DNA of 64,000 bases from assembly GCA_037139095.1 (NCBI GenBank), contig JBAXHD010000011.1, forward strand, positions 4,899-68,898, read 5' to 3'. Below, piece after piece: positions 24,875 through 33,247 of the stretch. The notes under the pieces are model-generated. The model did not search any database, was not told the origin of the DNA, and saw only the letters and a program-made list of their open reading frames with translations. A program made the position numbers and the translations under genes. Position 1 is the stretch's first letter; each line of letters starts with the position of its first letter. The DNA comes from WLMZ01 sp037139095 (GTDB lineage: Bacteria > Actinomycetota > Acidimicrobiia > Acidimicrobiales > Ilumatobacteraceae).

Positions 24875-26331
24875 CAGTTCTCCCCCAGCGGGTGCTGGTG
24901 CTCGGATGCGGCTCTGTGGCGCAATGCGTCGTGCCGTTGTTGGTGCGTGACCTCGGGATCGAACCGAATCGCATCAACGTCGTCGATTTCGTCGACAACC
25001 GTGCACGCATCGCCGAAGTCCTCAAGCTGGGGGTTCGTTACGAACACGATCGGCTCACGCCCGACAACCTGCACGCGTTCCTCAGCGACCGTGTCGGTAG
25101 CGGCGACCTACTGGTCGATCTTGCCTGGAATATCGACAACCCCACGATTCTGCAGTGGTGTCGAGATCACAACGTTCGTTATCTCAATACCTCCGTTGAG
25201 GTGTGGGATCCGTACGAAGATCTGCAGCGAACCCACCCCGTAGATCGCACGTTGTATGTGCGTCACTCGCAGTTGCGGCGCATGAAAGCCACCTGGGGAG
25301 ACAACAACGGCGCCACCGCAGTTGTCGAGCACGGCGCCAACCCTGGCTTGGTGAGCCACTTCTTGAAGCAGGCGCTGCGCGAAATTGGCTCACGCCTGTT
25401 ATCCGATGGCATCGCCGGCGCACGCACTGCCGCCATCGAAACGGCGCTCGCCGACAACAGCTACAACGTGCTTGCGCAACTCACCGGCACCAAGGTGATC
25501 CACGTGTCCGAGCGCGACACGCAGATCACCAACGTGCCCAAAGAGTTCGACGAGTTTGTCAACACGTGGTCGGTTGATGGTCTCTACGAAGAAGGCGTTG
25601 CTCCGGCCGAGATGGGGTGGGGCACGCACGAACTGCGCCTCCCCAAGAACGCATACACCCACAATGGCGAAGGCCCTCGCAACCAAATCTGCTTGGCTCA
25701 GCCAGGGCTCAACACGATGGTTCGTTCGTGGGTTCCGTGCGGCCCGATGCATGGCATGGTGATTCGCCACGGCGAAGCACTCACCATCAGCGATCACCTC
25801 ACCGTGTGGGACGACTTTGGCAATCCGCTGTATCGACCAACCGTGCACTACGCGTATTGCCCCTCTGAATCAGCAATCGCAAGTATTCACGAACTACGTC
25901 AGAACGACTGGCGCATGCAAAGTCGCCAACGCATCTTGAACGACGAGATCATCAGCGGCCGCGACGAGCTTGGCGTGTTGCTGATGGGTCACGACTACAC
26001 CAGTTGGTGGACCGGCTCATTGCTGTCTATCGACGAAGCCCGTGCCATCGTGCCCGGCCAAAGCGCCACCACGGTTCAAGTGGGTGGCAGCATCATCGGC
26101 GCTCTGAGTTGGATGATCAAGAACCCCAATGCTGGTCTGCTCGTGCCCGACGACCTGCCGTGGGAAGAAGTGCTCAACGTGTCGCGCAAGTACCTGGGCA
26201 CGCTGCACTCGGGACCCACCGATTGGACTCCGCTGCGCGACCGCAACGATCTCTTCCCGGTGTACGGCGACGAAAGCGACGGGTTGAACCTCAATGACCC
26301 GTGGCAGTTCGACAACTTCCTGATCCGATAG
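24871..26331 (+). CDS. hss: Homospermidine synthase
   Basis: 486 residues, close to the usual bacterial length. The N-terminal NAD-binding domain starts VLVLGCGSVAQCVVPLL, followed by VDLAWNIDNPTILQWC, YLNTSVEVWDPY and the EHGANPGLVSHFLKQAL segment of the saccharopine-dehydrogenase-like family. It makes homospermidine from putrescine. Translation is coupled to the 44-residue ORF by the overlap. It is convergent with the LLM oxidoreductase, 19 bases away. Confidence 0.9.
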   Translation: MTVLPQRVLVLGCGSVAQCVVPLLVRDLGIEPNRINVVDFVDNRARIAEVLKLGVRYEHDRLTPDNLHAFLSDRVGSGDLLVDLAWNIDNPTILQWCRDHNVRYLNTSVEVWDPYEDLQRTHPVDRTLYVRHSQLRRMKATWGDNNGATAVVEHGANPGLVSHFLKQALREIGSRLLSDGIAGARTAAIETALADNSYNVLAQLTGTKVIHVSERDTQITNVPKEFDEFVNTWSVDGLYEEGVAPAEMGWGTHELRLPKNAYTHNGEGPRNQICLAQPGLNTMVRSWVPCGPMHGMVIRHGEALTISDHLTVWDDFGNPLYRPTVHYAYCPSESAIASIHELRQNDWRMQSRQRILNDEIISGRDELGVLLMGHDYTSWWTGSLLSIDEARAIVPGQSATTVQVGGSIIGALSWMIKNPNAGLLVPDDLPWEEVLNVSRKYLGTLHSGPTDWTPLRDRNDLFPVYGDESDGLNLNDPWQFDNFLIR

Positions 26332-26350
26332 CAACCGCGGACGCAAACGC

Positions 26351-27373
26351 CTAGGCCGCGTCGCTTGCCCGCACTGCCGCAACCGTTGCCGCCACCAGTT
26401 CTGTCGACGCCGCATACGGCATGTAGAACGCCACCCGCTCGGCAACGCCGTGAAATCGACGAACCAGCTTTGCCCCAACTTCGTCGGGCGTGCCGCACAC
26501 AGCGATGGTCTGCAAGATGTCGTCGTCGATGAGACCGATCATGTCGAGCCAACGGCCTTGCTTCGACAGCACGTTGAGCTCAACGTGCAGATCGCCCCAA
26601 CCGTGCGCATCGAGCACGGGCCGATAGCTCGGCGTGGATCCGTAGAACGAAAGCAGTCCTTTAACCCCACCGACTGCGGCTGTGTATTCGGCCTCATTGC
26701 GGCCGACGCACAGGATGGCTTGAGCAATCACGCTGATGTCGCTGCGCGACCGGCCCGCAGCGGCGAGGCCCACAGAGAGATTGGTCATGGTGTGTTCGGT
26801 AAAGAAGCGTTCGGTGCTGAACGGCATGACCAACAACCCGTCGGCGACCTCACCCGCCATGCGAGTCATCAGCGGACCCAGCGCACCAAGCCATATCGGC
26901 GGCGGTCCGAAGGGATTCGGGCCGGGGTTAAACATCGGCGTCATCAACGTGTGTCGATAGAACTCGCCCTCAAATCGCAGACGCTCGCCGGTGGACCACG
27001 CGGCGAAGATCGCCCGCATCGCTGCGACCATCTCGCGCATACGCGCAACCGGCGGATCGAAGGAAGCCCCAAAGCGCTTCTCAATCTGCGGCTTAATCTG
27101 TGATCCGAGCCCGAGCATGAAACGGCCCTGGCTGAGCAACTGCAAGTCGTTGGCGAGGTACGCCAGCTGCATGGGATTGCGCGGTAACGCGATCGCCACG
27201 TTGGTGTAGAGATCGACACGGCTGCTCGGCGCGGCCAGGGCGAGCGGCACAAAGCCATCGTGCGGACCCTCAAACGTGAACACGCCATCGATGCCCGCGT
27301 CGGCGAGTTGCGAGGCCTCGTTCGCTGCGTCGGCGAAGGATCGAAGTTGCGTATCGAGCTTCATGCTGGCCAT
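26351..27373 (-). CDS. LLM-class, probably F420-dependent oxidoreductase
   Basis: 340 residues of the luciferase-like TIM-barrel family, with LADAGIDGVFTFEGPHDGF, VAIALPRNPMQLAYLANDLQLLSQGRFMLGLGSQIKPQIEKRFG and GPPPIWLGALGPLMTRMAGEVADG. This matches actinobacterial F420-type members rather than FMN luciferases. Substrate unknown. Single gene, convergent with hss and divergent from the ABC export operon, with about 85 bases between starts. Confidence 0.85.
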   Translation of the reverse strand: MASMKLDTQLRSFADAANEASQLADAGIDGVFTFEGPHDGFVPLALAAPSSRVDLYTNVAIALPRNPMQLAYLANDLQLLSQGRFMLGLGSQIKPQIEKRFGASFDPPVARMREMVAAMRAIFAAWSTGERLRFEGEFYRHTLMTPMFNPGPNPFGPPPIWLGALGPLMTRMAGEVADGLLVMPFSTERFFTEHTMTNLSVGLAAAGRSRSDISVIAQAILCVGRNEAEYTAAVGGVKGLLSFYGSTPSYRPVLDAHGWGDLHVELNVLSKQGRWLDMIGLIDDDILQTIAVCGTPDEVGAKLVRRFHGVAERVAFYMPYAASTELVAATVAAVRASDAA

Positions 27374-27397
27374 GTGGCGACAATAGTCGGCCAGCGA

Positions 27398-27453
27398 TTC
27401 TTACCCGCTTCTTACGCCTTTCACAGGCACTCCGAAGTTCGAGACCGCACAAT
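27398..27453 (+). promoter_or_regulatory. Control region of the ABC export operon: direct repeats and -10 box
   Basis: Two TTCTTAC heptamers (27398-27404 and 27409-27415) are spaced 11 bp apart on the same face of the helix, the layout of OmpR-family response-regulator sites. They lie just upstream of a weak -35 position, and CACAAT (27448-27453) ends 6 nt before the ATG at 27460. This looks like an activator-dependent promoter with a leaderless message. Confidence 0.5.
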
Positions 27454-27459
27454 ATGCCC

Positions 27460-28269
27460 ATGTCATTCCCCTTCAGCAGTTCCCGCCGCGGCTCAGTCGC
27501 ATATCTCTCAGCGCTCGTCGCCGCGTTGTCCCTCAGCGTTGCAGCGTGCAGCGGCGGCGGATCAGCCGCCGCCAAGGTCGCCACGCTGAACGACGCGTCG
27601 GGATCTGCCACCAGCACAACGGTGGCAGTGAACACCCAAGACGCGCTACTCGCCTATGCAAAGTGCATGCGCGACAACGGCATCGATATGCCCGACCCCA
27701 CGTTTGACGCCAACGGCAACCCAACCGGTGGAGGCTTCGGCGGCGGTGCCAACTCGAAGATCGACCGTCGGTCAGCTCAGTTCCGCACGGCTCAAACGGC
27801 ATGCGCGAGCCACCTACAGGGCCTCGCATTCGGCGGCCGACGCGGCGGCAACTTTGATCGCCAAGCGGTCCAAGACAGCCTCAACAAGTTCACCGCATGT
27901 CTCCGTGACCACGGACTGACAGTTGACGACATTTCGTTCGGCCGTCCCCCAGGTGCCAACGGTGGCACGGGCAACGGCGGCGGGGGCTTCGGCGGCGGCG
28001 ACGGCCCGCCACCAGGCGGAGCAGTAAATGGCAGCATTCCGACTGACGGCAGCATTCCTCCTGGCGGCTTCGGCGGACCTCCACCCGGAGGCGGCAACGG
28101 ACCTGGCGGCAACGGACCTGGAGGCGCCGGGTTCGACCCCACCGCACGAATCATTGAGCGCTTGAAGCTCGACGCCACTGACCCTGCTGTTGCCAAGGCG
28201 GTCGATGCTTGCAAGCCGATCCTCGAAGCAGCCTTCACGCCAACCAGCACCACTACTCCTGCCGGCTGA
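27460..28269 (+). CDS. Gly/Pro-rich lipoprotein of the MacB-type export operon
   Basis: 269 residues from ATG 27460 with a lipoprotein signal (lipobox VAAC). The mature part has two conserved Cys-containing repeats, YAKCMRDNGIDMPDP and FTACLRDHGLTVDD, a long Gly/Pro-rich linker (about residues 155-225) and a C-terminal helix with VDACKPIL. Proteins of this type are found in front of actinobacterial MacB-like operons; the biochemical role is unknown. It overlaps the first adaptor gene by one base (TGATG). Confidence 0.75.
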   Translation: MSFPFSSSRRGSVAYLSALVAALSLSVAACSGGGSAAAKVATLNDASGSATSTTVAVNTQDALLAYAKCMRDNGIDMPDPTFDANGNPTGGGFGGGANSKIDRRSAQFRTAQTACASHLQGLAFGGRRGGNFDRQAVQDSLNKFTACLRDHGLTVDDISFGRPPGANGGTGNGGGGFGGGDGPPPGGAVNGSIPTDGSIPPGGFGGPPPGGGNGPGGNGPGGAGFDPTARIIERLKLDATDPAVAKAVDACKPILEAAFTPTSTTTPAG

Positions 28270-29816
28270 TGCGCCGCGCCGCCAAGGTCACCCTCGTTTG
28301 CGTCGTCATTTCGGCTGCAGTCGGCGGATCAATCATCGTCATTGCGAATCGCACGAAAACCCCGACGTCGGCAGCTCATGCCGCCGTGAAGCTCAGCACA
28401 GTGAAGGTCTTACAAAGGGATCTCACCACCTACACCGAGACCACCGCCACACTTGGCTTCATAACATCGGCAACGATCTCATCGCCAGTGGCTGGCACCG
28501 TTACCAGCGTGGCCAAGGTTGGCGACATCATCGATGCGGGCAGCCTGGTGGCCACCATCGATGCCAACCCGGTGATTGCGTTGATCGGTGACGTACCCGG
28601 ATATCGCGACCTCTCTACGTCATCGAGCGCGGGTGCCGATGTGCGCCAACTCGAAACCAACTTGGTGCTGCTCGGCTTCGACCCGAATCACAAGATTCAT
28701 ATTGACGAGGTATACGACTCCGCTACTGCGGCGGCAGTCACGTTGTGGGAGGACAGCATTGGTCTCACCGGCGACGGCAAGGTGCCGCAAAAAGAGGTCA
28801 CATATATCCCCGGCAAAATCCTCGTTGACACGGTTTCAGCAAACATCGGCGGGGCCGCTCAGTCGGGCTCCGCGCTGCTTACCGGACGACTCGCCGAACG
28901 CAAGTTCATCGTGTCAGCCACGGTTGCCCACGGCGGAACAGTCGATCGATTCGCTGCCGCCAACTCAGCAGTGACTACAGGCAGCGTGCTGTTCTGGGAG
29001 GCCAATGTGCCAGTGGTCGCCATCGAAGGTGACGCCAACGCAACGCCCGCTCTCGAGCGCGACCTGAAGAACGGCTCAGTTGGCGCCGATGTGAAGTTGC
29101 TCGAGCAAACACTTCATGCTGGTGGCTTCGACACTGCGAACCCCATGACCATCGATGATCACTTCGACAATGCCACCGCAGCCGCCGTAACCGCGTGGTG
29201 GCAATCGCTAGGAGTCACCGTCGACCCAGCTGCGGCTGTTGTTGTGCCCGCTGGCAGTTACGTGGTTGTTCCCTCCGGCTTGTTTGCCGGCTCCGCAATC
29301 GCCACCAGCGGTGCCGTGTTGGCCGGTGATGCGCCAGCGCTCACCTTGACTACCGCCGCTCGCGAGGTCACCACCACAGCCCCTATTGGTGATGCCACGT
29401 TTGCAGTGGGCGCCACCATCGATGTCAAGTTTCCCGATGGAACCGTGCAGCCCGGAACCGTGGTTGCAGTGGGCAACGTAGCGACCAACACCTCGAACAC
29501 TCCAGGGGCCACGCCGAGCGTGACCATCACGATCCACGTTGACAAGATTCCAAATGCTGTGAACTCGTTCGTTCAGATCCCGGTCACGCTGCGTGTCGTG
29601 GCCGAGTCGAGTCCGAAAGCATTTGTGGTTCCGGTCAGCGCACTCGTGGCTCTCGCTGAGGGCGGCTACGCAATAGAGGTGGTTGCCGGCACCGCGGCCG
29701 ACGGCAAGCAGACAACCAACCTCATCGCAGTGAAACCTGGGCTCTACGCCGATGGCCTCGTTGCAATCGTTGGCGATCAGGTTCAGGCAAACCAGACCGT
29801 GGTTGTCCCCTCGTGA
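28269..29816 (+). CDS. Membrane-fusion adaptor with two peptidoglycan-binding modules
   Basis: 515 residues. An N-terminal TM anchor (about 5-28) is followed by an HlyD/MacA-type barrel-sandwich half (TISSPVAGTVTSVAKVGDIIDAGS) and two peptidoglycan-binding-1 modules, one near 120-175 (GADVRQLETNLVLLGF) and one near 275-330 (GADVKLLEQTLHAGGF). The C-terminal half holds the beta-barrel. It would link the exporter to the cell wall. Its GTGA overlap with the ATPase gene shows a tight operon. Confidence 0.85.
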   Translation: MRRAAKVTLVCVVISAAVGGSIIVIANRTKTPTSAAHAAVKLSTVKVLQRDLTTYTETTATLGFITSATISSPVAGTVTSVAKVGDIIDAGSLVATIDANPVIALIGDVPGYRDLSTSSSAGADVRQLETNLVLLGFDPNHKIHIDEVYDSATAAAVTLWEDSIGLTGDGKVPQKEVTYIPGKILVDTVSANIGGAAQSGSALLTGRLAERKFIVSATVAHGGTVDRFAAANSAVTTGSVLFWEANVPVVAIEGDANATPALERDLKNGSVGADVKLLEQTLHAGGFDTANPMTIDDHFDNATAAAVTAWWQSLGVTVDPAAAVVVPAGSYVVVPSGLFAGSAIATSGAVLAGDAPALTLTTAAREVTTTAPIGDATFAVGATIDVKFPDGTVQPGTVVAVGNVATNTSNTPGATPSVTITIHVDKIPNAVNSFVQIPVTLRVVAESSPKAFVVPVSALVALAEGGYAIEVVAGTAADGKQTTNLIAVKPGLYADGLVAIVGDQVQANQTVVVPS

Positions 29817-30550
29817 CCGATGCCAATCTCGAAGCAGCATCGGCGCCAGCGCTTGAGTTGATCGATGTCGTTAAGGAGTACCCGGGCGAACCACCCATCC
29901 GCGCGCTCAATGGCGTGTCTCTGCAGATTGATGCCGGCGAACTCGCCGCGATTGTGGGGCCCTCGGGCTCCGGTAAATCCACCTTGCTGCACATCATCGG
30001 CACACTCGATAGGCCCACCAGTGGCGTCTTGCGCCTTGCTGGCGTTGAAGCTTCAGCAATGACCGACAAGCAATTGTCCGCAGTTCGATCACAACTCATC
30101 GGCTTTGTGTTTCAACAGTTCTTCCTGCTCGACGGTATGAGCGCGCTCGACAACGTGGCCAACGGGTTGTTGTACCGGGGCATCGCCCCCAACGAACGAC
30201 GTGAAGCTGCTGCCGAGGCACTGGTACGCGTCGGGCTCGAAAACCGTTTGCAGCACACGCCAAACAAGCTGTCGGGCGGCGAGCGTCAGCGCGTGGCCAT
30301 CGCTCGCGCCATCGTGAACCGTCCTTCGATTGTGTTGGCCGACGAACCCACGGGCAACCTCGACTCAAAGTCGGGGGCCTCGGTGATGGACCTGTTGCGC
30401 GAGCTACATCTCGAAGGCAGAACAATTCTCATCATCACCCACGACCGCGAACTTGCGGCGTCAATCCCCCGACGTATCTACATGCGCGACGGTGCCGTCG
30501 AGTCCGACGAAACAGATCGCATCACCATGGCATCGGGCTCAAGCCGATGA
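29813..30550 (+). CDS. ABC transporter ATP-binding protein, MacB/LolD type
   Basis: 245 residues with intact Walker A GPSGSGKSTLL, Q-loop VFQQFFLL, signature LSGGERQRVAIARAI, Walker B IVLADEPTGNLD and H-loop ITHDREL. The FFLL and GNLD features are typical of MacB-type mechanotransmission ABC systems. It powers the FtsX-like permease encoded next (ATGA overlap). Confidence 0.95.
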   Translation: MTDANLEAASAPALELIDVVKEYPGEPPIRALNGVSLQIDAGELAAIVGPSGSGKSTLLHIIGTLDRPTSGVLRLAGVEASAMTDKQLSAVRSQLIGFVFQQFFLLDGMSALDNVANGLLYRGIAPNERREAAAEALVRVGLENRLQHTPNKLSGGERQRVAIARAIVNRPSIVLADEPTGNLDSKSGASVMDLLRELHLEGRTILIITHDRELAASIPRRIYMRDGAVESDETDRITMASGSSR

Positions 30551-31770
30551 GCGCCACGCATACGGTGGGCGCCACGCTGCCGAACTCTCGGCTGCGTGTC
30601 GGCGACGTCTTGCGCGTTGGAGCAAGCGGACTGCGTACCCGTCGCCTTCGAACCGGTCTCTCCACACTCGGCGTCGCCATCGGCATCGCAGCGATGGTCG
30701 GTGTTCTTGGCCTGTCGGCGTCGTCTCGCGAAGAGCTTCAGACGAAGATTCGCGCGCTCGGCACCAACCTGCTTGAGGTTCAGGCCAGCGCCGGCTTCGG
30801 TCGCGGCGCAGGCACACTCCCCGACACGGCCGTTGCGATGGTGAGCCGCATCGGCCCCGTCACTTCGGTGAGTTCTATTGCCACCGTCGCCGGGGCCGTG
30901 CGCCGCACCGACACCATGTCGGCCGGCATCACCAGCGGTATCTCGGTGTTCGCAGCAGACGCAGGCCTGCTCGACACATTGCACGCAACACTGCGCGATG
31001 GCCGATGGCTCGATACTGCAACGAGCACCTACCCAGCCACAGTGCTCGGGTCGATAGCCGCCGCGAAACTTGGCATCGTCAATGTTGCCGACGAACTTCG
31101 CGTGCGTATCAACGATGAATGGTTCGCCGTCATCGGCATTCTCGATCCTGTTGCGGCTGCGCCCGGTCTTGATCGCGCTGCAGTGGTCGGCATCAATGCT
31201 GCATCCACGTACCTCGCGGCCGGCGCGGCTGTGGTGCCCGAAACCATCTTCGTGCGCACTACCGAGGCCGACGTGGCCGCCGTTCGCAACGTGTTGTCAA
31301 ACACAGTGAATCCGGCCACTCCCGAAGAAGTACAAGTGTCGCGTCCATCCGATGCGCTCGCTGCGCAAGACGCTGCGAGCACAGCGTTCACGTCGCTATT
31401 CCTTGGCCTTGGTGCCGTTGCTCTCTTAGTGGGCGGCATCGGCATCGCCAACGTGATGGTCATCGCCGTAATCGAGCGACGCAGCGAGATTGGTCTTCGG
31501 CGAGCCCTCGGCGCCACCAAAGCACATATCCGTCGACAGTTCTTGACCGAAGCCGTATTGCTCTCGGGCGCGGGTGGAGTGGTAGGCGTCGGCCTTGGCG
31601 CTGGCGTCACCGCTATCTACGCGTCGATCAAGCATTGGCACATTGTGATTCCACCCATAGCGATCGTCGGCGGGATCGTTGCGGCCATCGTCATCGGTGG
31701 CATCGCCGGGTTGTACCCAGCGTCGCGAGCAGCCCGCCTCGCCCCAACCGATGCTCTGCGATCGAACTGA
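30547..31770 (+). CDS. MacB-type ABC permease (FtsX domain)
   Basis: 407 residues: TM1 near 35-55 with TRRLRTGLSTLGVAIGIAAMVGVLGLS, a periplasmic-type domain of about 200 residues, then three C-terminal TM helices with the FtsX motif EIGLRRALGATKAHIRRQFLTEAVLLS. Together with the ATPase it forms an exporter; substrates of this family include antibiotics, siderophores and lipoproteins, and the one here is unknown. Confidence 0.92.
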   Translation: MSATHTVGATLPNSRLRVGDVLRVGASGLRTRRLRTGLSTLGVAIGIAAMVGVLGLSASSREELQTKIRALGTNLLEVQASAGFGRGAGTLPDTAVAMVSRIGPVTSVSSIATVAGAVRRTDTMSAGITSGISVFAADAGLLDTLHATLRDGRWLDTATSTYPATVLGSIAAAKLGIVNVADELRVRINDEWFAVIGILDPVAAAPGLDRAAVVGINAASTYLAAGAAVVPETIFVRTTEADVAAVRNVLSNTVNPATPEEVQVSRPSDALAAQDAASTAFTSLFLGLGAVALLVGGIGIANVMVIAVIERRSEIGLRRALGATKAHIRRQFLTEAVLLSGAGGVVGVGLGAGVTAIYASIKHWHIVIPPIAIVGGIVAAIVIGGIAGLYPASRAARLAPTDALRSN

Positions 31771-31776
31771 CCGACC

Positions 31777-33042
31777 ATGACCACTTCACAACACTCCGCC
31801 TCACCCGATCGCCGCAAGCGAGCCTCGATCGCACGTCGCCTGATTCTCGCGATCGTTGTCATTGCGATCGTTGCCGTTTGCGTCGTTCTCAGCCGCCGCA
31901 CAAGCACCACCAAAACTGTGGCTCCCGCAGCGGTGCTCAAACCGGCCACCATCGCCTCGGGCGATCTGTCGACAACCGAGCGCATCGACGGGTCGGTGCT
32001 GTTGTCGTCGTCGATCCAGGTGCTGCATCGCGTCGAAGCTCAGCAGTCGACATCAACTGGTGGCGGTGGATCAAGCGCCGCGCCAAGCGCAGCCGCAGCT
32101 GCGTCGCCAGCAACCGCACCGGGGGCCGCGACACCTTCACGCACAGCGACGGCACGCACCGGAGCCTCTACGAATGGCGCCTCAACGTCGGCAACTTCAG
32201 CAAGTAGCAACGCCAGCCAAGCCACCACTCAGACCATTACATCGATCATCGCTGTCGGCACCCCAGTGGCCGCAGGCGATCTCCTGTACACCGTCGATAA
32301 CCAGTCGGTGATAGCGCTCTATGGCGCCCTCCCTGCTTGGCGTTCGATGTCTACCTCGTCGAGCGACGGACCCGATATCAAGCAGCTCGAGTACAACCTC
32401 GTGGCCCTCGGATACGACTCAAACAACAAGGTCACCGTCGACAACCACTTCGACTCGAACACCGCAGCGATGGTCAAGGCGTGGCAGACCGGCCGCGGCG
32501 ACACCGCCACAGGCTCGGTTCCGCTCGGCTCGGTGGTGTTTGTTCCAACGGCCACGACAGTGCTTGAAGTGGCCGCGAAGCTCGGTGGCAAGGTGAGCGA
32601 CGGCACCAAGATCGTCACGCTCGCTGCCGCAACTCAACAAGTAGTCATCGATGTGCCAGCGGCCGACCAAGCTCGCGTTGCACCCGGCCTCAAGGTGTCC
32701 ATCGGGCAAGGCGATGGCACGGTCTCATTACTTCGGTCAGTCGTTCGCAGCGGCGCCGTAGTGGTACAAGCAGTAATCGACCCAACCAAACCGATCGACA
32801 ATGTTTCTAACGGCGCCACCGTGTCGGTCTCGCTCAACATCGATTCGCTCAAAGGCGTGCTGATTGCGCCGGCTCAAGCGCTGGTGTCACGACTTGATGG
32901 CACCTATGCAATGCAAGTGCAGGCCACCGACGGATCGTTGTCGTGGCATACCGTAGAACTGCTTGCAACAAGCGGCAGCAAAGTAGGAATTCGTGGCGAT
33001 GGCATCGCCGAGGGCACCATCGTGATGGTGCCGGTCTCGTAA
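31777..33042 (+). CDS. Second membrane-fusion adaptor with a peptidoglycan-binding module
   Basis: 421 residues with a TM anchor (about 22-43), a Ser/Ala/Thr-rich insert (about 90-155) inside the barrel-sandwich part, one peptidoglycan-binding module (GPDIKQLEYNLVALGYD, about 195-250) and a C-terminal beta domain. It resembles the first adaptor but is shorter. It begins six bases after the permease gene. Two adaptors for one ATPase/permease pair suggests a mixed adaptor ring or alternative assemblies. Confidence 0.85.
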   Translation: MTTSQHSASPDRRKRASIARRLILAIVVIAIVAVCVVLSRRTSTTKTVAPAAVLKPATIASGDLSTTERIDGSVLLSSSIQVLHRVEAQQSTSTGGGGSSAAPSAAAAASPATAPGAATPSRTATARTGASTNGASTSATSASSNASQATTQTITSIIAVGTPVAAGDLLYTVDNQSVIALYGALPAWRSMSTSSSDGPDIKQLEYNLVALGYDSNNKVTVDNHFDSNTAAMVKAWQTGRGDTATGSVPLGSVVFVPTATTVLEVAAKLGGKVSDGTKIVTLAAATQQVVIDVPAADQARVAPGLKVSIGQGDGTVSLLRSVVRSGAVVVQAVIDPTKPIDNVSNGATVSVSLNIDSLKGVLIAPAQALVSRLDGTYAMQVQATDGSLSWHTVELLATSGSKVGIRGDGIAEGTIVMVPVS

Positions 33043-33050
33043 CAACCTGG

Positions 33051-33078
33051 TTGCACTACCAGCGGCGCGTGCTAGTCT
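33051..33078 (+). promoter_or_regulatory. leuA: Promoter of the leuA leader
   Basis: TTGCAC (33051-33056) and TAGTCT (33073-33078) are 16 bases apart. The -10 box ends 7 nt before the ATG of the leader peptide, so transcription would start at that ATG. Confidence 0.6.
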
Positions 33079-33085
33079 TTCCCAC

Positions 33086-33118
33086 ATGACGCGTCTGATC
33101 GGCCTCCTTCTTACCTAA
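33086..33118 (+). CDS. Leucine-rich leader peptide of leuA
   Basis: Ten codons, MTRLIGLLLT then TAA, with four Leu codons (CTG, CTC, CTT, CTT), three of them consecutive. No Shine-Dalgarno; it is probably read from a leaderless mRNA. A hairpin and a terminator follow. Leu-codon leaders before leuA are known in Actinobacteria, which supports the reading. Confidence 0.85.
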   Translation: MTRLIGLLLT

Positions 33119-33144
33119 GGCGAACGCCCCATATCGCGTTCGTC
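33119..33144 (+). promoter_or_regulatory. First leader hairpin of the leuA attenuator
   Basis: Stem GGCGAACGC/GCGTTCGTC (9 bp, one G-U pair) begins directly after the leader stop codon, in the same relative place as the first hairpin of the cimA leader. Confidence 0.65.
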
Positions 33145-33147
33145 TAG

Positions 33148-33184
33148 CCCCTTGTGCCACCAGCGCAGGGGGTTCTTGCTTTTT
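33148..33184 (+). terminator. Rho-independent terminator (attenuator) in the leuA leader
   Basis: Ten-pair stem CCCCTTGTGC/GCGCAGGGGG (33148-33157 and 33163-33172) with loop CACCA is followed by TTCTTGCTTTTT. It lies 64 bases before the leuA ATG, the same distance as in the cimA leader. Confidence 0.8.
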
Positions 33185-33247
33185 CCGGACCAAACACTCA
33201 GCGCATCAGCACGGCACACCAGCGAAGTTCACACTCAGGAGCACCAC

